Positions 6,878-13,928 of a stretch of 13,928 bases of DNA are shown piece by piece (position 1 is the stretch's first letter; each line of letters opens with the position of its first letter). The notes below the pieces were generated by a model, which saw only the letters and a program-made list of their open reading frames with translations, made no database searches and had not been told where the DNA came from. The translations under genes and the position numbers were made by a program. The stretch is from JAYXXU01 sp037969155. Lineage in GTDB: Bacteria; Pseudomonadota; Gammaproteobacteria; Pseudomonadales; Moraxellaceae. The stretch lies in contig JBBKWW010000046.1 of NCBI GenBank assembly GCA_037969155.1, positions 1 to 13,928 on the forward strand, read 5' to 3'.

Positions 6878-7384
6878 CTAAAACTCAATCATTTCGTCAC
6901 GAAATCCTTCAATCAGCTGGATCAATGCCTTGTGCCATTCACGCAAAATCTGCACGTCTGGCAGCCATGCTTGTGGGCTTTGCGTGACTTTAAAAATCAG
7001 CTTGGATGAGCTTTCTTCATCATGGGTGGGTTCAGGTGGCTCAGGTGCGTATTGGCAAGTCAAGTAAGCACGATTCAATTCAGCCAAAAAACCATCGGTA
7101 CTCAGTTGCTCTAAAATGGTCACTTCGGGTGATACCTGCGTCCGCAAGGCCATCTTCGCTTTGATGCTAGATAGCGTCGGCTGCCGCTCGGCTTCAAGTC
7201 GATAATAGCGTACCAACTCCTGTAAAAATGCCAAAAATGCACCGTGTAAATGAAACACTGCGGCTTCACGTGAGCCTTGCGCAGCCTGCACATTTTCGGT
7301 CTGGGTAGCATCTTTGCAGGCAAGCCGTGCAAAATATAGTTTTTGATTGGTACGATCCGCATGATAACGAGCAACGCGTGCCAT
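6878..7384 (-). CDS. DUF6586-like protein of unknown function
   Basis: This 168-residue soluble protein has no signal peptide or membrane segment. The N-terminal half contains TNQKLYFARLAC (12-23) and the block REAAVFHLHGAFLAFLQELVRYYRL (38-62). These recall DUF6586 proteins of Pseudomonas and relatives, where a TNQKLYFA motif and an EAALFHLYGAL-like helix are typical. That family name is from memory and was not searched. The protein is predicted mostly helical, with an acidic Pro/Glu-rich linker at about 112-125 (APEPPEPTHDEESSS) before a C-terminal helical part ending REWHKALIQLIEGFRDEMIEF. No catalytic motif is evident. The start is the ATG at 7384, preceded by a GAGAGAG-type ribosome site. 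It has a perfect TATAAT and a symmetric site upstream. Confidence 0.75.
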   Translation of the reverse strand: MARVARYHADRTNQKLYFARLACKDATQTENVQAAQGSREAAVFHLHGAFLAFLQELVRYYRLEAERQPTLSSIKAKMALRTQVSPEVTILEQLSTDGFLAELNRAYLTCQYAPEPPEPTHDEESSSKLIFKVTQSPQAWLPDVQILREWHKALIQLIEGFRDEMIEF

Positions 7385-7416
7385 GACTCTCTCAATCCAA
7401 TAACAAAAGATTCGCC

Positions 7417-7422
7417 ATTATA
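7417..7422 (-). promoter_or_regulatory. -10 box upstream of the DUF6586-like gene
   Basis: On the minus strand these bases read TATAAT, a perfect -10 box about 32 bases before the ATG. No -35 box is seen at 16-18 bases upstream (ACACAA or similar). Such promoters often depend on an activator, and a symmetric site lies in the right place. Confidence 0.5.
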
Positions 7423-7440
7423 AGCCGCTTTGCCAGTGCT

Positions 7441-7457
7441 TGTGTGTAGATCACACA
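7441..7457. promoter_or_regulatory. Symmetric site TGTGTG-N5-CACACA, possible activator site
   Basis: Six-base arms TGTGTG (7441-7446) and CACACA (7452-7457) are perfect inverted repeats around TAGAT. The centre is about 39-40 bases upstream of the start implied by the TATAAT at 7417-7422, where class II activators bind. It recalls a CRP/Vfr site (TGTGA-N6-TCACA), but spacing and arms do not fit exactly, so the regulator is unknown. Confidence 0.35.
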
Positions 7458-7494
7458 TAAACAGCCGAATCATCCTGACCGTGACCAATCGTGC

Positions 7495-7526
7495 AAAAAA
7501 AAGCAGCCAAACGTTCATTTGGCTGC
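7495..7526 (-). terminator. Intrinsic terminator of gyrA
   Basis: On the minus strand a 9-bp stem GCAGCCAAA/TTTGGCTGC (7526-7503) with a 6-base loop is followed by eight T (7502-7495). It begins about 20 bases after the gyrA stop codon. Confidence 0.95.
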
Positions 7527-7546
7527 GTCATCGATCATGCGGATAC

Positions 7547-10285
7547 TTACTCTACGGCGACATCAACACCTGTGTCAGCAGCTGACTCGGCATCAACTGC
7601 CGATGACGGAGTGGCCTGCATATCTTCTGGCAACAACTGATCATCGCCGACCTCCAAGTCATCAACCTCTACCGCATCGACGCGCACCACACCGACTAAC
7701 GTCTCATCAGCCGCTAAGCGAATCAACATCACGCCCTGCGCATTACGCCCCGTCACACTGACTTCGGCCACCCGCGTGCGCACCATCGTGCCTGCATCTG
7801 AAATCAGTAACAACTCGTCCTCATCGGACACGACAGTGGCTCGCACCAGCTCACCATTACGCGCACTGGTCTTGATGGCAATTAAGCCCTTACCACCACG
7901 ACCTTTCGTCGGGAAGTCGCCCACTGGCGTGCGCTTGCCATAGCCATTGGCACAGGCGGTCAGCACATCGCCCGACTCTGGCACCACCAGCAACGATACG
8001 ACACGACTGTTAAAACCACTGTCGTTGCTATCAGTACTGTCCTCATCGACCTCATCGACGACCACATCATCATCTGTGTCCAGATCAGCCACTAGACTGA
8101 CCCGCATGCCACGCACGCCTTTCGCAGTACGTCCCATGGCGCGGATTTTATCCTCTGAGAATCGAATCGCTTTACCTTCATTCGAGAACAACATGATCTG
8201 TTGCGTGCCATCGGTAATCGCCACACCGATCAAGGTATCCTCACCTTTCAGATCAATCGCAATCAAACCCACACTACGCGGACGACTAAACTGCTCCAGC
8301 GCCACACGTTTGACCGTACCTGATGCCGTCGCCATAAACACATAATGATCATCTAGATACTCGCTCAGCGGCAAAATCGCACTGACACTTTCATCTTGAC
8401 CCAACGGCAACAGATTGACCAATGGCCGACCTTTAGCGCCACGGCTGGCTTGCGGCACATCGTAGACTTTGAGCCAATACACCTTGCCACGATTGGTAAA
8501 GCACAGCACCGTCGCATGGTTACTGGCCACCACCAAATGCTCAATATAATCATCTTCACGCATGCTGGTCGCGGACTTGCCACGGCCACCACGACGCTGC
8601 GCGGCATAATCTTCAAGCGGTTGAGTTTTGGCATACCCCGTTTTTGATACCGTTAAGACCACTTGCTCTTCGGGAATCAAATCAGCACGGCTAAAATCAA
8701 TCCGCGACTCGACGATATCGGTACGACGCGCATCACCGTACTGTGCCAGCACCGCGTTTAACTCATCGCGAATCACTTGCATCAGTTTATCAAAGCTGTC
8801 CAAAATACTTTGTAATTCTGCGATTTGCGCCAAGATATCGCCATATTCTGCATGGAGTTTGTCCTGCTCAAGACCCGTCAAACGGTTTAAGCGCAACTCC
8901 AAAATCGCCCCAACCTGCGCTGGTGACAACCGATACACCGCACCATGCAAACCAAATGGCTGTGCCAGATCTTCGCCTTCAATCAGCTCTGGTCGGATCG
9001 ACTGGCTATCGGCTTTGGCCAGTAGTGCAATAACACCTTCTGAACCCCACTCGCGCAGCAGCAGCTTTTCACGTGCCTCACCACTGTTGGAAGAGGTTTT
9101 AATGGTGACAATAATCTCGTCGATGTTGGCCAGTGCAACGGTTAAGCCTTCGAGTAAATGGCCACGCTCACGCGCTTTACGCAGCTCAAACAAGGTGCGA
9201 CGGGTCACGACTTCTTGCCGATGCCGAATAAATGCCGCCACTAAGTTGCGCAGATTCATTAGCTTGGGCTGGCCGTTGTCCAAGGCCACCATGTTAATGC
9301 TGTAAGAGGTTTCGAGCGGGGTTTGCAAGAACAGATTATTGACGATCACATCAGCGTTTTCGTTACGCTTCAGGTCAATCACGATGCGCATGCCGTCTTT
9401 ATCGGACTCGTCACGCAACTCGCTAATGCCTTCGATTTTCTTTTCTTTAACCAGCTCAGCTATTCGCTCAATCACCCGCGCTTTATTCACTTGGTACGGG
9501 ATTTCATAAAAAATAATGCTTTGACGGTGGGTTTTTTCGTCGGTTTCGATCAGATAGCGACCCCGAATATGCAGACGACCCTTGCCGGTGCGATACGCAT
9601 CGACGATACCGCCTTTGCCATAAATAATGCCGCCCGTGGGGAAGTCAGGGCCACTGATGTGCTGCATCAAGCCTTCAACGGTAATCTCACTATCATCGAC
9701 ATAGGCCAAGCAGGCATGGATCACTTCAGTCAGGTTATGCGGCGCCATGTTGGTCGCCATGCCGACTGCAATGCCTGCCGCGCCATTGATTAACAGGTTT
9801 GGAATACGGGTCGGCAGCACTTGCGGAATCCGCTCAGAGCCGTCGTAGTTGTCCTCCCAGTCTACCGTGTCTTTTTCGAGATCAATCAGTAAATCATGCG
9901 CCAGTCGAGTCATACGCACTTCGGTATAACGCATCGCGGCGGGGCTGTCCCCATCGACCGAGCCGAAGTTACCCTGACCATCGACCAACAAGTAGCGTAA
10001 GCTAAAATCCTGTGCCATCCGCACAATCGTGTCATAGACCGCAGTATCACCATGCGGGTGATACTTACCGATCACATCACCGACCACACGGGCGGATTTT
10101 TTATAGGGCTTGTTATAGTCGTTGCTCAGCTCATGCATGGCAAACAAGACCCGACGATGCACAGGCTTTAAGCCATCTCGCACATCGGGCAAGGCACGCG
10201 ATACAATCACGCTCATGGCGTAATCCAGATACGATTTTTTGAGTTCGTCTTCAATCGCAATCGGGGAAATTTCTGATACGCTCAT
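7547..10285 (-). CDS. gyrA: DNA gyrase subunit A
   Basis: This 912-residue protein is the breakage-rejoining subunit of the A2B2 type II topoisomerase that introduces negative supercoils. The catalytic Tyr is Y120 in AAMRYTEVRM (E. coli Tyr122). The winged-helix and quinolone region reads GDVIGKYHPHGDTAVYDTIV, with Thr81 and Asp85 at the E. coli 83 and 87 positions. The coiled coil and gate follow to about residue 530. The C-terminal beta-pinwheel opens with the GyrA box QRRGGRG at 563-569, needed for DNA wrapping. Relative to E. coli (875 residues) there is an extra acidic segment at about 734-760 between pinwheel blades, and an acidic tail rich in Asp and Glu. An AAGGAG ribosome site lies five bases before the ATG. 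It is apparently monocistronic: terminators lie on both sides. The long plus-strand frames inside it are shadows. Confidence 0.99.
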   Translation of the reverse strand: MSVSEISPIAIEDELKKSYLDYAMSVIVSRALPDVRDGLKPVHRRVLFAMHELSNDYNKPYKKSARVVGDVIGKYHPHGDTAVYDTIVRMAQDFSLRYLLVDGQGNFGSVDGDSPAAMRYTEVRMTRLAHDLLIDLEKDTVDWEDNYDGSERIPQVLPTRIPNLLINGAAGIAVGMATNMAPHNLTEVIHACLAYVDDSEITVEGLMQHISGPDFPTGGIIYGKGGIVDAYRTGKGRLHIRGRYLIETDEKTHRQSIIFYEIPYQVNKARVIERIAELVKEKKIEGISELRDESDKDGMRIVIDLKRNENADVIVNNLFLQTPLETSYSINMVALDNGQPKLMNLRNLVAAFIRHRQEVVTRRTLFELRKARERGHLLEGLTVALANIDEIIVTIKTSSNSGEAREKLLLREWGSEGVIALLAKADSQSIRPELIEGEDLAQPFGLHGAVYRLSPAQVGAILELRLNRLTGLEQDKLHAEYGDILAQIAELQSILDSFDKLMQVIRDELNAVLAQYGDARRTDIVESRIDFSRADLIPEEQVVLTVSKTGYAKTQPLEDYAAQRRGGRGKSATSMREDDYIEHLVVASNHATVLCFTNRGKVYWLKVYDVPQASRGAKGRPLVNLLPLGQDESVSAILPLSEYLDDHYVFMATASGTVKRVALEQFSRPRSVGLIAIDLKGEDTLIGVAITDGTQQIMLFSNEGKAIRFSEDKIRAMGRTAKGVRGMRVSLVADLDTDDDVVVDEVDEDSTDSNDSGFNSRVVSLLVVPESGDVLTACANGYGKRTPVGDFPTKGRGGKGLIAIKTSARNGELVRATVVSDEDELLLISDAGTMVRTRVAEVSVTGRNAQGVMLIRLAADETLVGVVRVDAVEVDDLEVGDDQLLPEDMQATPSSAVDAESAADTGVDVAVE

Positions 10286-10519
10286 GCACGCTCCTTCTTG
10301 AATTCATTCGTGCGATTCTTAACGATCCATTGCAGGCGCAAAACGCCAAACGATCATTCGAAAAAAATCAATATAAACAACTCATTAAAACCTTGTCTTT
10401 CTGACGATAACACCAGCAAAAACACTTGAGTACAGATGTCTAAATGATAGCATAAACCGCCCTAAAAGAGGCGATTTCAAGCCGCAAATACGCGACGAAA
10501 ATCACCAATCATATGCACT
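10286..10519 (-). promoter_or_regulatory. gyrA upstream region with a candidate extended -10 promoter
   Basis: This is the gap between the gyrA start and the terminator of the upstream hydrolase gene. The best promoter candidate on the minus strand is an extended -10, TGCTATCAT, with TATCAT at 10449-10444 and no good -35 box; the transcript would have a leader of about 150 bases. A second AT-rich candidate is TATATT near 10371-10376. Extended -10 promoters without a -35 box are common at supercoiling-responsive gyr genes, but relaxation response cannot be judged from sequence. No protein-coding gene is seen here. Confidence 0.35.
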
Positions 10520-10550
10520 AAAAAACCGCGACCAAATCGGCGCGGTTTTT
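10520..10550 (-). terminator. Intrinsic terminator of the sppA-hydrolase operon
   Basis: On the minus strand AAAAACCGCG (10550-10541) pairs with CGCGGTTTTT (10530-10521) around a loop that can pair further through CC and GG. A T-rich run ends the structure. It lies about 30 bases after the hydrolase stop and insulates gyrA. Confidence 0.92.
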
Positions 10551-10579
10551 CATGCAGCACGTGATGCATCGAGCCTCGA

Positions 10580-11404
10580 TTAACTGCCCTTTAATACGCT
10601 CTCTGCTTGTAACTGGCGAATAATGCCTTTCACCATGATCGCAGTTTGCTCAGGGCGCTCCAGTGGGAACATATGTCCACCACGACTGACATGACAACTT
10701 ATTTTTAGTTGCCGCTCTAAACGCTGTGGAAAACCACGCTTATAAAACAAACTGTCTTCGCCGACCACCAAACGCGCAGGTGGCCGTGGTGCATGCCGAG
10801 GTTTTAACCAGAACCATGATGGATTATTGCGAAACACCGCCACTTCGACTGCTTTCGGAATCGTCAGCGCGACACCGCCTTGTGGCACGTCTTTAAGGCC
10901 ATGCTCAATATATGCTGCAAAACAATCCGGATCGAAATCAGCAAAAAAACCTTTATTGCGCAACAGACTCGCCGCTTGCTCACGGCTGTCCCAATGATCC
11001 CGACGGCGTGCAGAGATGCCCGCAGGAGTCAGTTTATCGACACTCTTCGGATGAAAGGTCTTGGCCAGATGTAGACCCAGCGACGGGATGCCATTGATCA
11101 GCGGCGGATCCAGCATGATCAACTGATCCATCAACTCAGGGCGCTTATACGCAGCCATAAAGCTGAGCAAGCCACCCATCGAGTGTCCAAGTGCAATTAC
11201 GGGACGAGCACCCGCTTGGCTTTCGATGCTATCAATCACTTGATCGACTAAACGCGTCCAATGATTGGTGACTGGATAGCGCGCTTCCGTGCCGATCAGT
11301 GGCAGGGTGACCACATCATATTCGTCACGCAACGCGGCAAACATTTTTTCGTAAGTGGCCGATGGCACACCGTTAGCATGGGCAAAATGAATCAACGGCT
11401 TCAT
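10580..11404 (-). CDS. Alpha/beta hydrolase
   Basis: This 274-residue protein has the full alpha/beta-hydrolase layout. The oxyanion-side motif is HANGVPS (9-15), the nucleophile elbow GHSMGG carries Ser75, the acid is likely Asp217 in VVGEDSLF, and the His is His244 in RGGHMFPLERP. A cap region lies at about 105-200 and includes several Trp and aromatic residues. No signal peptide is present, so it is cytoplasmic. The substrate is an ester or similar bond that cannot be named. The start ATG (11404) overlaps the stop codon of sppA by four bases (ATGA), indicating translational coupling. No separate promoter or ribosome site is needed. The pairing with a membrane signal-peptide peptidase hints at an envelope or lipid-turnover role, which is inference only. 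Confidence 0.87.
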   Translation of the reverse strand: MKPLIHFAHANGVPSATYEKMFAALRDEYDVVTLPLIGTEARYPVTNHWTRLVDQVIDSIESQAGARPVIALGHSMGGLLSFMAAYKRPELMDQLIMLDPPLINGIPSLGLHLAKTFHPKSVDKLTPAGISARRRDHWDSREQAASLLRNKGFFADFDPDCFAAYIEHGLKDVPQGGVALTIPKAVEVAVFRNNPSWFWLKPRHAPRPPARLVVGEDSLFYKRGFPQRLERQLKISCHVSRGGHMFPLERPEQTAIMVKGIIRQLQAESVLKGS

Positions 11405-12429
11405 TGTAAGCTCACTGTATGCGGTTGTTCAGCAGAGGTTTTGACGCTATCACCCAAACTCGCACCGACGGCATGACCAGCCTGTGCCGCCAGACGCTCG
11501 GCCAGCACAGCCAGCGGGTTGATCGGTTGGGTATAGTTGTGTGTTTCGTCGATTTTAAGCTGCCGCGACAAGGTGTTAATCCCACCCGCATGATCGGCAA
11601 GACCCAGCTTAATCGATTGATTACCGGTCCAGAACAAACCACTAAACAACTTGCCATCGTCTTTTAAGCGATCACCACGGCCTTTTTTGACTGCCGCAAT
11701 AAACTGCTGATGCACATCGGCCAGCACGCCTTCGACGTGGGCTTTTTCAAACGGATCTAATGGTTTGGTAAAACTCAAGGCTGCTTTATGCTCACCTGAT
11801 GTCAAGGTACGATCCTCAATACCAAGCTTCTTGGTCAAGCCTTCAATACCGTAATTCGGCATGATCACCCCAATGGAACCGACCAAACTCGATGGATTGA
11901 CCCAGATTTCATCGGCCGCCGCCGCAATATAATACGCGCCTGATGCCCCAATATCGGCAATCACCGCATAGACTTTCTTGTCGGGATTGGCTTCTCGCAG
12001 ACGGATAATCTCTTGAAAGATCTCATCGGACTGTACTGGAGAGCCACCTGGTGAATTGATATTGAGCACAATCGCCTTGCTGTTTTTTGCATCAAAGGCT
12101 TGATTCAGTGACTCAATCACATCGGCGCTGTGTACGCCGCGATCACCACCGATTTCACCTTTAACATCAATAATCGCTAAATGTGCGACACTCGGTGAAA
12201 CACCGAGTTGGCCTTGCTCACTGCTACAACCACGTCCTAACACCACGAATAACATCAGCACATAGGCTAAGGTGATCAGTTTAAAGAAGATCCCCCAGCG
12301 TCGTGCGCGTCGTTGCTCGTCAACTGAAGACATCAGAACTTTTTCGAGTAACTGCCACTCTTGTCCGGATGTTGGGGGGGTGGGCTGTGGGGCAGGCTTG
12401 TGATCAGGGTTTGGTGGCCAGTCGGACAT
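11401..12429 (-). CDS. sppA: Signal peptide peptidase SppA, short (S49) form
   Basis: This 342-residue membrane-anchored Ser/Lys protease of family S49 degrades cleaved signal peptides. A Pro-rich cytoplasmic N-terminus (1-25) precedes one membrane segment at about 47-65. The protease domain starts near 83 (HLAIIDVKGEI), followed by NINSPGGSP (123-131). The nucleophile is Ser163 in ADIGASGAYYIAAAADEI, and SLVGSIGVI follows. The general base is Lys215 in SGEHKAALSF. Ser and Lys are 52 residues apart, as in the single-domain B. subtilis SppA (Ser147, Lys199), whereas the E. coli protein is a double-length fusion. The ATG at 12429 has a weak ribosome site (TTAGG). The last residues overlap the start of the hydrolase gene by four bases, so the two form one operon. 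Confidence 0.93.
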   Translation of the reverse strand: MSDWPPNPDHKPAPQPTPPTSGQEWQLLEKVLMSSVDEQRRARRWGIFFKLITLAYVLMLFVVLGRGCSSEQGQLGVSPSVAHLAIIDVKGEIGGDRGVHSADVIESLNQAFDAKNSKAIVLNINSPGGSPVQSDEIFQEIIRLREANPDKKVYAVIADIGASGAYYIAAAADEIWVNPSSLVGSIGVIMPNYGIEGLTKKLGIEDRTLTSGEHKAALSFTKPLDPFEKAHVEGVLADVHQQFIAAVKKGRGDRLKDDGKLFSGLFWTGNQSIKLGLADHAGGINTLSRQLKIDETHNYTQPINPLAVLAERLAAQAGHAVGASLGDSVKTSAEQPHTVSLQ

Positions 12430-12598
12430 GCAGTCAACCTAAGCATTTAAAAAACACGATGGCCAATACAATAACCGATCTGACTTGGGCTTTGTTGGCT
12501 GTTGCTTGCCTTTTCGATTTTTTTTGGCTACTTGCAAGCCGATTCACCATCTTTTACTCTGTTGATCCGACGCTTATTTTTTGTTGTGATGTTGCCCG
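12430..12598. promoter_or_regulatory. Divergent intergenic region, sppA and acyltransferase
   Basis: These 169 bases must hold promoters for both directions. The best plus-strand candidate is TTGCAA (12534-12539) with TACTCT 17 bases later (12557-12562), matching consensus at 4 of 6 and 3 of 6 positions; it is weak. No convincing minus-strand pair was found. No small gene is supported: an open plus-strand frame that enters from inside sppA (12303-12602) is a shadow. Confidence 0.3.
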
Positions 12599-13564
12599 AT
12601 GACCACGCCAAACACACCGCCAAACACACCGCCTATGCCGCCGTCTAGCCTGACCATTCGTTTACTGGACTTCATCAGCCGCTTACCGCTGGGTGTATTG
12701 CAGCAGTTTGCACGGATGCTGGCGGCGTTGTTTTGGTTGTTTCCAGAGCAAGGTATGCTGAAAATCATCCGGCGTAATCTAATCATCGTGTATCCAGAGC
12801 TGCCAGAAGCCAAATTACGCGGTTTAAGCAAGCAGGCGTTACGCAATCAACTGCTCAGTTTTATTGAGTTTGTCTATGGCTGGGGCAATCCGCCGAGTGA
12901 CTGTCTGGCACGCGCAGGACAGATCACGGGTGAGGACTTGCTGATCCAAGCACTCGCTGATCCAAGGGGCTGCGTCGGGATTGTGCCGCACTATGGCAGC
13001 TGGGAGCTGATGAATGCGTGGCTCAATCAATACACCACACCGATGGTCATGTACAAACCCAGCAATAACCTTGAGTTAGATCAGTTTGTGTTGCGAGCGC
13101 GTAGTCGCTTGAATCAGACCATGGTACCGACTGATGATCGTGGCGTGCGGATGATTTTTCGGGCGTTGAAGACCGGCGGTTTTACCATTATTTTGCCAGA
13201 TCATACGCCGAAGGATTCCGGCGGGGTGGATGCGGATTTTTTGGGTTTGCCGACCTTGACCACCACGCTAGCCTCGAAGCTAATCCAAAAAACTGGCTGT
13301 CGGGTGCTGATGCTGTCGTGTGTGCGTGATGCCAGCGGACAGAAGTTTGATTATATGATTGATGCGGTGGATGACGCAGTGCACTCTAAGGATTTGGTCA
13401 CGTCGGTGACGGCGATCAATCAGGCAGTGGCAACCTTGATCCAACGCGCACCAGAGCATTATCACTGGGCGTATAAACGCTTTAAAGCGGTAAAAGGCTT
13501 GGAGGATATTTATCAAGTGGATGAAGCGGAAGTGCGGGCGCGAGTGGCGAAATTGCTACCATAG
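12599..13564 (+). CDS. Lipid A biosynthesis-type acyltransferase (LpxL/HtrB-like LPLAT)
   Basis: This 321-residue inner-membrane-associated acyltransferase belongs to the LpxL/LpxM (HtrB/MsbB) family, which adds secondary acyl chains from acyl-ACP to lipid A precursors. The catalytic HX4E motif is His131-Glu136 in PHYGSWEL. Other family landmarks are FPE near 48-50, RRNLIIVYPEL (58-68), YKPSNN (152-157), and ILPDHTPKDSGG with VDADFLG (198-216). A hydrophobic segment at about 30-48 is the likely membrane anchor. The start is the ATG at 12599: the frame has a stop 12 bases upstream, and an in-frame ATG at 12635 is an alternative. Neither has a clear ribosome site. The first 16 residues are Pro/Thr-rich from a 12-base tandem duplication. 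Which acyl position it modifies cannot be told. It is divergent from sppA. Confidence 0.88.
   Translation: MTTPNTPPNTPPMPPSSLTIRLLDFISRLPLGVLQQFARMLAALFWLFPEQGMLKIIRRNLIIVYPELPEAKLRGLSKQALRNQLLSFIEFVYGWGNPPSDCLARAGQITGEDLLIQALADPRGCVGIVPHYGSWELMNAWLNQYTTPMVMYKPSNNLELDQFVLRARSRLNQTMVPTDDRGVRMIFRALKTGGFTIILPDHTPKDSGGVDADFLGLPTLTTTLASKLIQKTGCRVLMLSCVRDASGQKFDYMIDAVDDAVHSKDLVTSVTAINQAVATLIQRAPEHYHWAYKRFKAVKGLEDIYQVDEAEVRARVAKLLP
12607..12630 (+). repeat. 12-bp tandem duplication in the acyltransferase N-terminus
   Basis: GCCAAACACACC occurs twice in a row (12607-12618 and 12619-12630), and a third GCC follows. The duplication is in frame and yields repeated PNTP residues just after the start codon. 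Confidence 0.9.
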
Positions 13565-13616
13565 TTTTTCTGTGGCGACGGCAATCGCGCATAACAGTGC
13601 GAAGCAAACTTAATAA

Positions 13617-13928
13617 TTAATTGTCCCTTATGGCTCTGTAAACAGAAAGAGGAATCCAAATTGGCGACAGAAGCACCAACACGACCACACCGTATAGTAA
13701 GAGCGCTTTATGTTTCGCATGATTTTTTTCAAGATCAGCAGTGTTTATTGGAAAGTGATTGGATTTCTGACTCGATCTGCCTTCATTTAAAACTCCACCC
13801 AAACTCTCCAAACCCGCTATTGCTGCATCAACAATTGTTGGCTCTTGCGTAAGATAGCCACCGATATAAACTGTCTGCACACCGTGCTTTTCAGTGCTGC
13901 CCTCTACCAGATAAGGCCAATTGACATC
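13617..13928 (-). CDS. Membrane-anchored protein of unknown function, partial (N-terminus beyond the window)
   Basis: The minus-strand frame is open from the window edge at 13928 to the TAA at 13617-13619, giving 103 visible residues. A GTG at 13880 could be read as a start, but the frame continues upstream without a stop (DVNWPYLVEGSTEKHG before it) and no ribosome site precedes that GTG, so the real start is probably outside. The visible part has a stretch LTQEPTIVDAAIAGLESLGG, a polar linker rich in Asn, Ser and Lys, and a C-terminal membrane segment at about the last 31 residues (ALLLYGVVVLVLLSPIWIPL) followed by a short charged tail, RAIRDN. I do not recognise the family. It could be a C-tail-anchored protein. 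It converges on the acyltransferase gene with about 50 bases between stops. Confidence 0.55.
   Translation of the reverse strand, partial: DVNWPYLVEGSTEKHGVQTVYIGGYLTQEPTIVDAAIAGLESLGGVLNEGRSSQKSNHFPINTADLEKNHAKHKALLLYGVVVLVLLSPIWIPLSVYRAIRDN

Noticed and set aside
8628..9305. 225-codon plus-strand open frame inside gyrA
   Set aside because: It is antisense to conserved GyrA sequence, Ser-rich from reversed codons, and has no ribosome site or known motif.
9323..9793. 156-codon plus-strand frame with hydrophobic stretches inside gyrA
   Set aside because: It is a mirror-frame artefact of a highly conserved GyrA region, with no independent evidence of expression.
10335..10347. GGCG-CAAAA-CGCC hairpin in the gyrA leader as a riboregulator
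   Set aside because: A four-base-pair stem is expected by chance, and no alternative pairing with the ribosome site was seen.
13585..13602. TCGCGC/GTGCGA hairpin after the acyltransferase as a terminator
   Set aside because: The stem is only six base pairs with one G-T pair, and no T run follows. It is too weak to call an intrinsic terminator.
1..13928. Mobile-element, phage-defence or CRISPR system
   Set aside because: No transposase, integrase, nuclease, repeat array or target-site duplication was seen. Gene content is mostly housekeeping, with no obvious composition break.

Overview
The window looks like chromosomal core sequence from a gammaproteobacterium, most likely Pseudomonadales and plausibly Moraxellaceae. 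The support is the protein content: a GyrA with Thr at the first quinolone hotspot, C-minus forms of ribosomal L28 and L33, a YbaL-type antiporter, a DUF6586-like protein, and a coniferyl-aldehyde-type dehydrogenase paired with a TetR regulator. This placement is inference from protein resemblance, not from a search. No phage, transposon, CRISPR, tRNA or rRNA signal was seen.

Layout. Positions 1-1558 (minus) hold the N-terminal 519 residues of a predicted outer-membrane lipoprotein built of repeated Ig-like domains. It runs off the left edge. Next come a TetR-family regulator (minus) and a divergent aldehyde dehydrogenase (plus). Their shared promoter region carries a TTGACA box and a perfect inverted repeat between the -35 and -10 boxes, which looks like the regulator's operator. 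Downstream is the rpmB-rpmG operon with its own promoter and a strong terminator. After it is a GTG-started ybaL-like cation/proton antiporter.

A bidirectional terminator at 6431-6456 separates ybaL from a minus-strand block: a 93-residue protein of unknown function, a DUF6586-like protein, and gyrA with its own terminator. Upstream of gyrA is a two-gene unit, sppA followed by an alpha/beta hydrolase, joined by a 4-base stop/start overlap and closed by another terminator. Divergent from sppA is a lipid A-type (LpxL/HtrB-like) acyltransferase. The right edge holds the C-terminal 103 residues of an unrecognised protein ending in a membrane segment.

The functions are mostly housekeeping: translation, DNA supercoiling, and envelope maintenance (SppA, acyltransferase, antiporter, lipoprotein). 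The aldehyde-detoxification pair appears to be locally regulated. I found no convincing evidence of a new multi-gene system. The points most worth following up are the two proteins cut by the window edges, the TetR operator arrangement, and a symmetric site upstream of the DUF6586-like gene.
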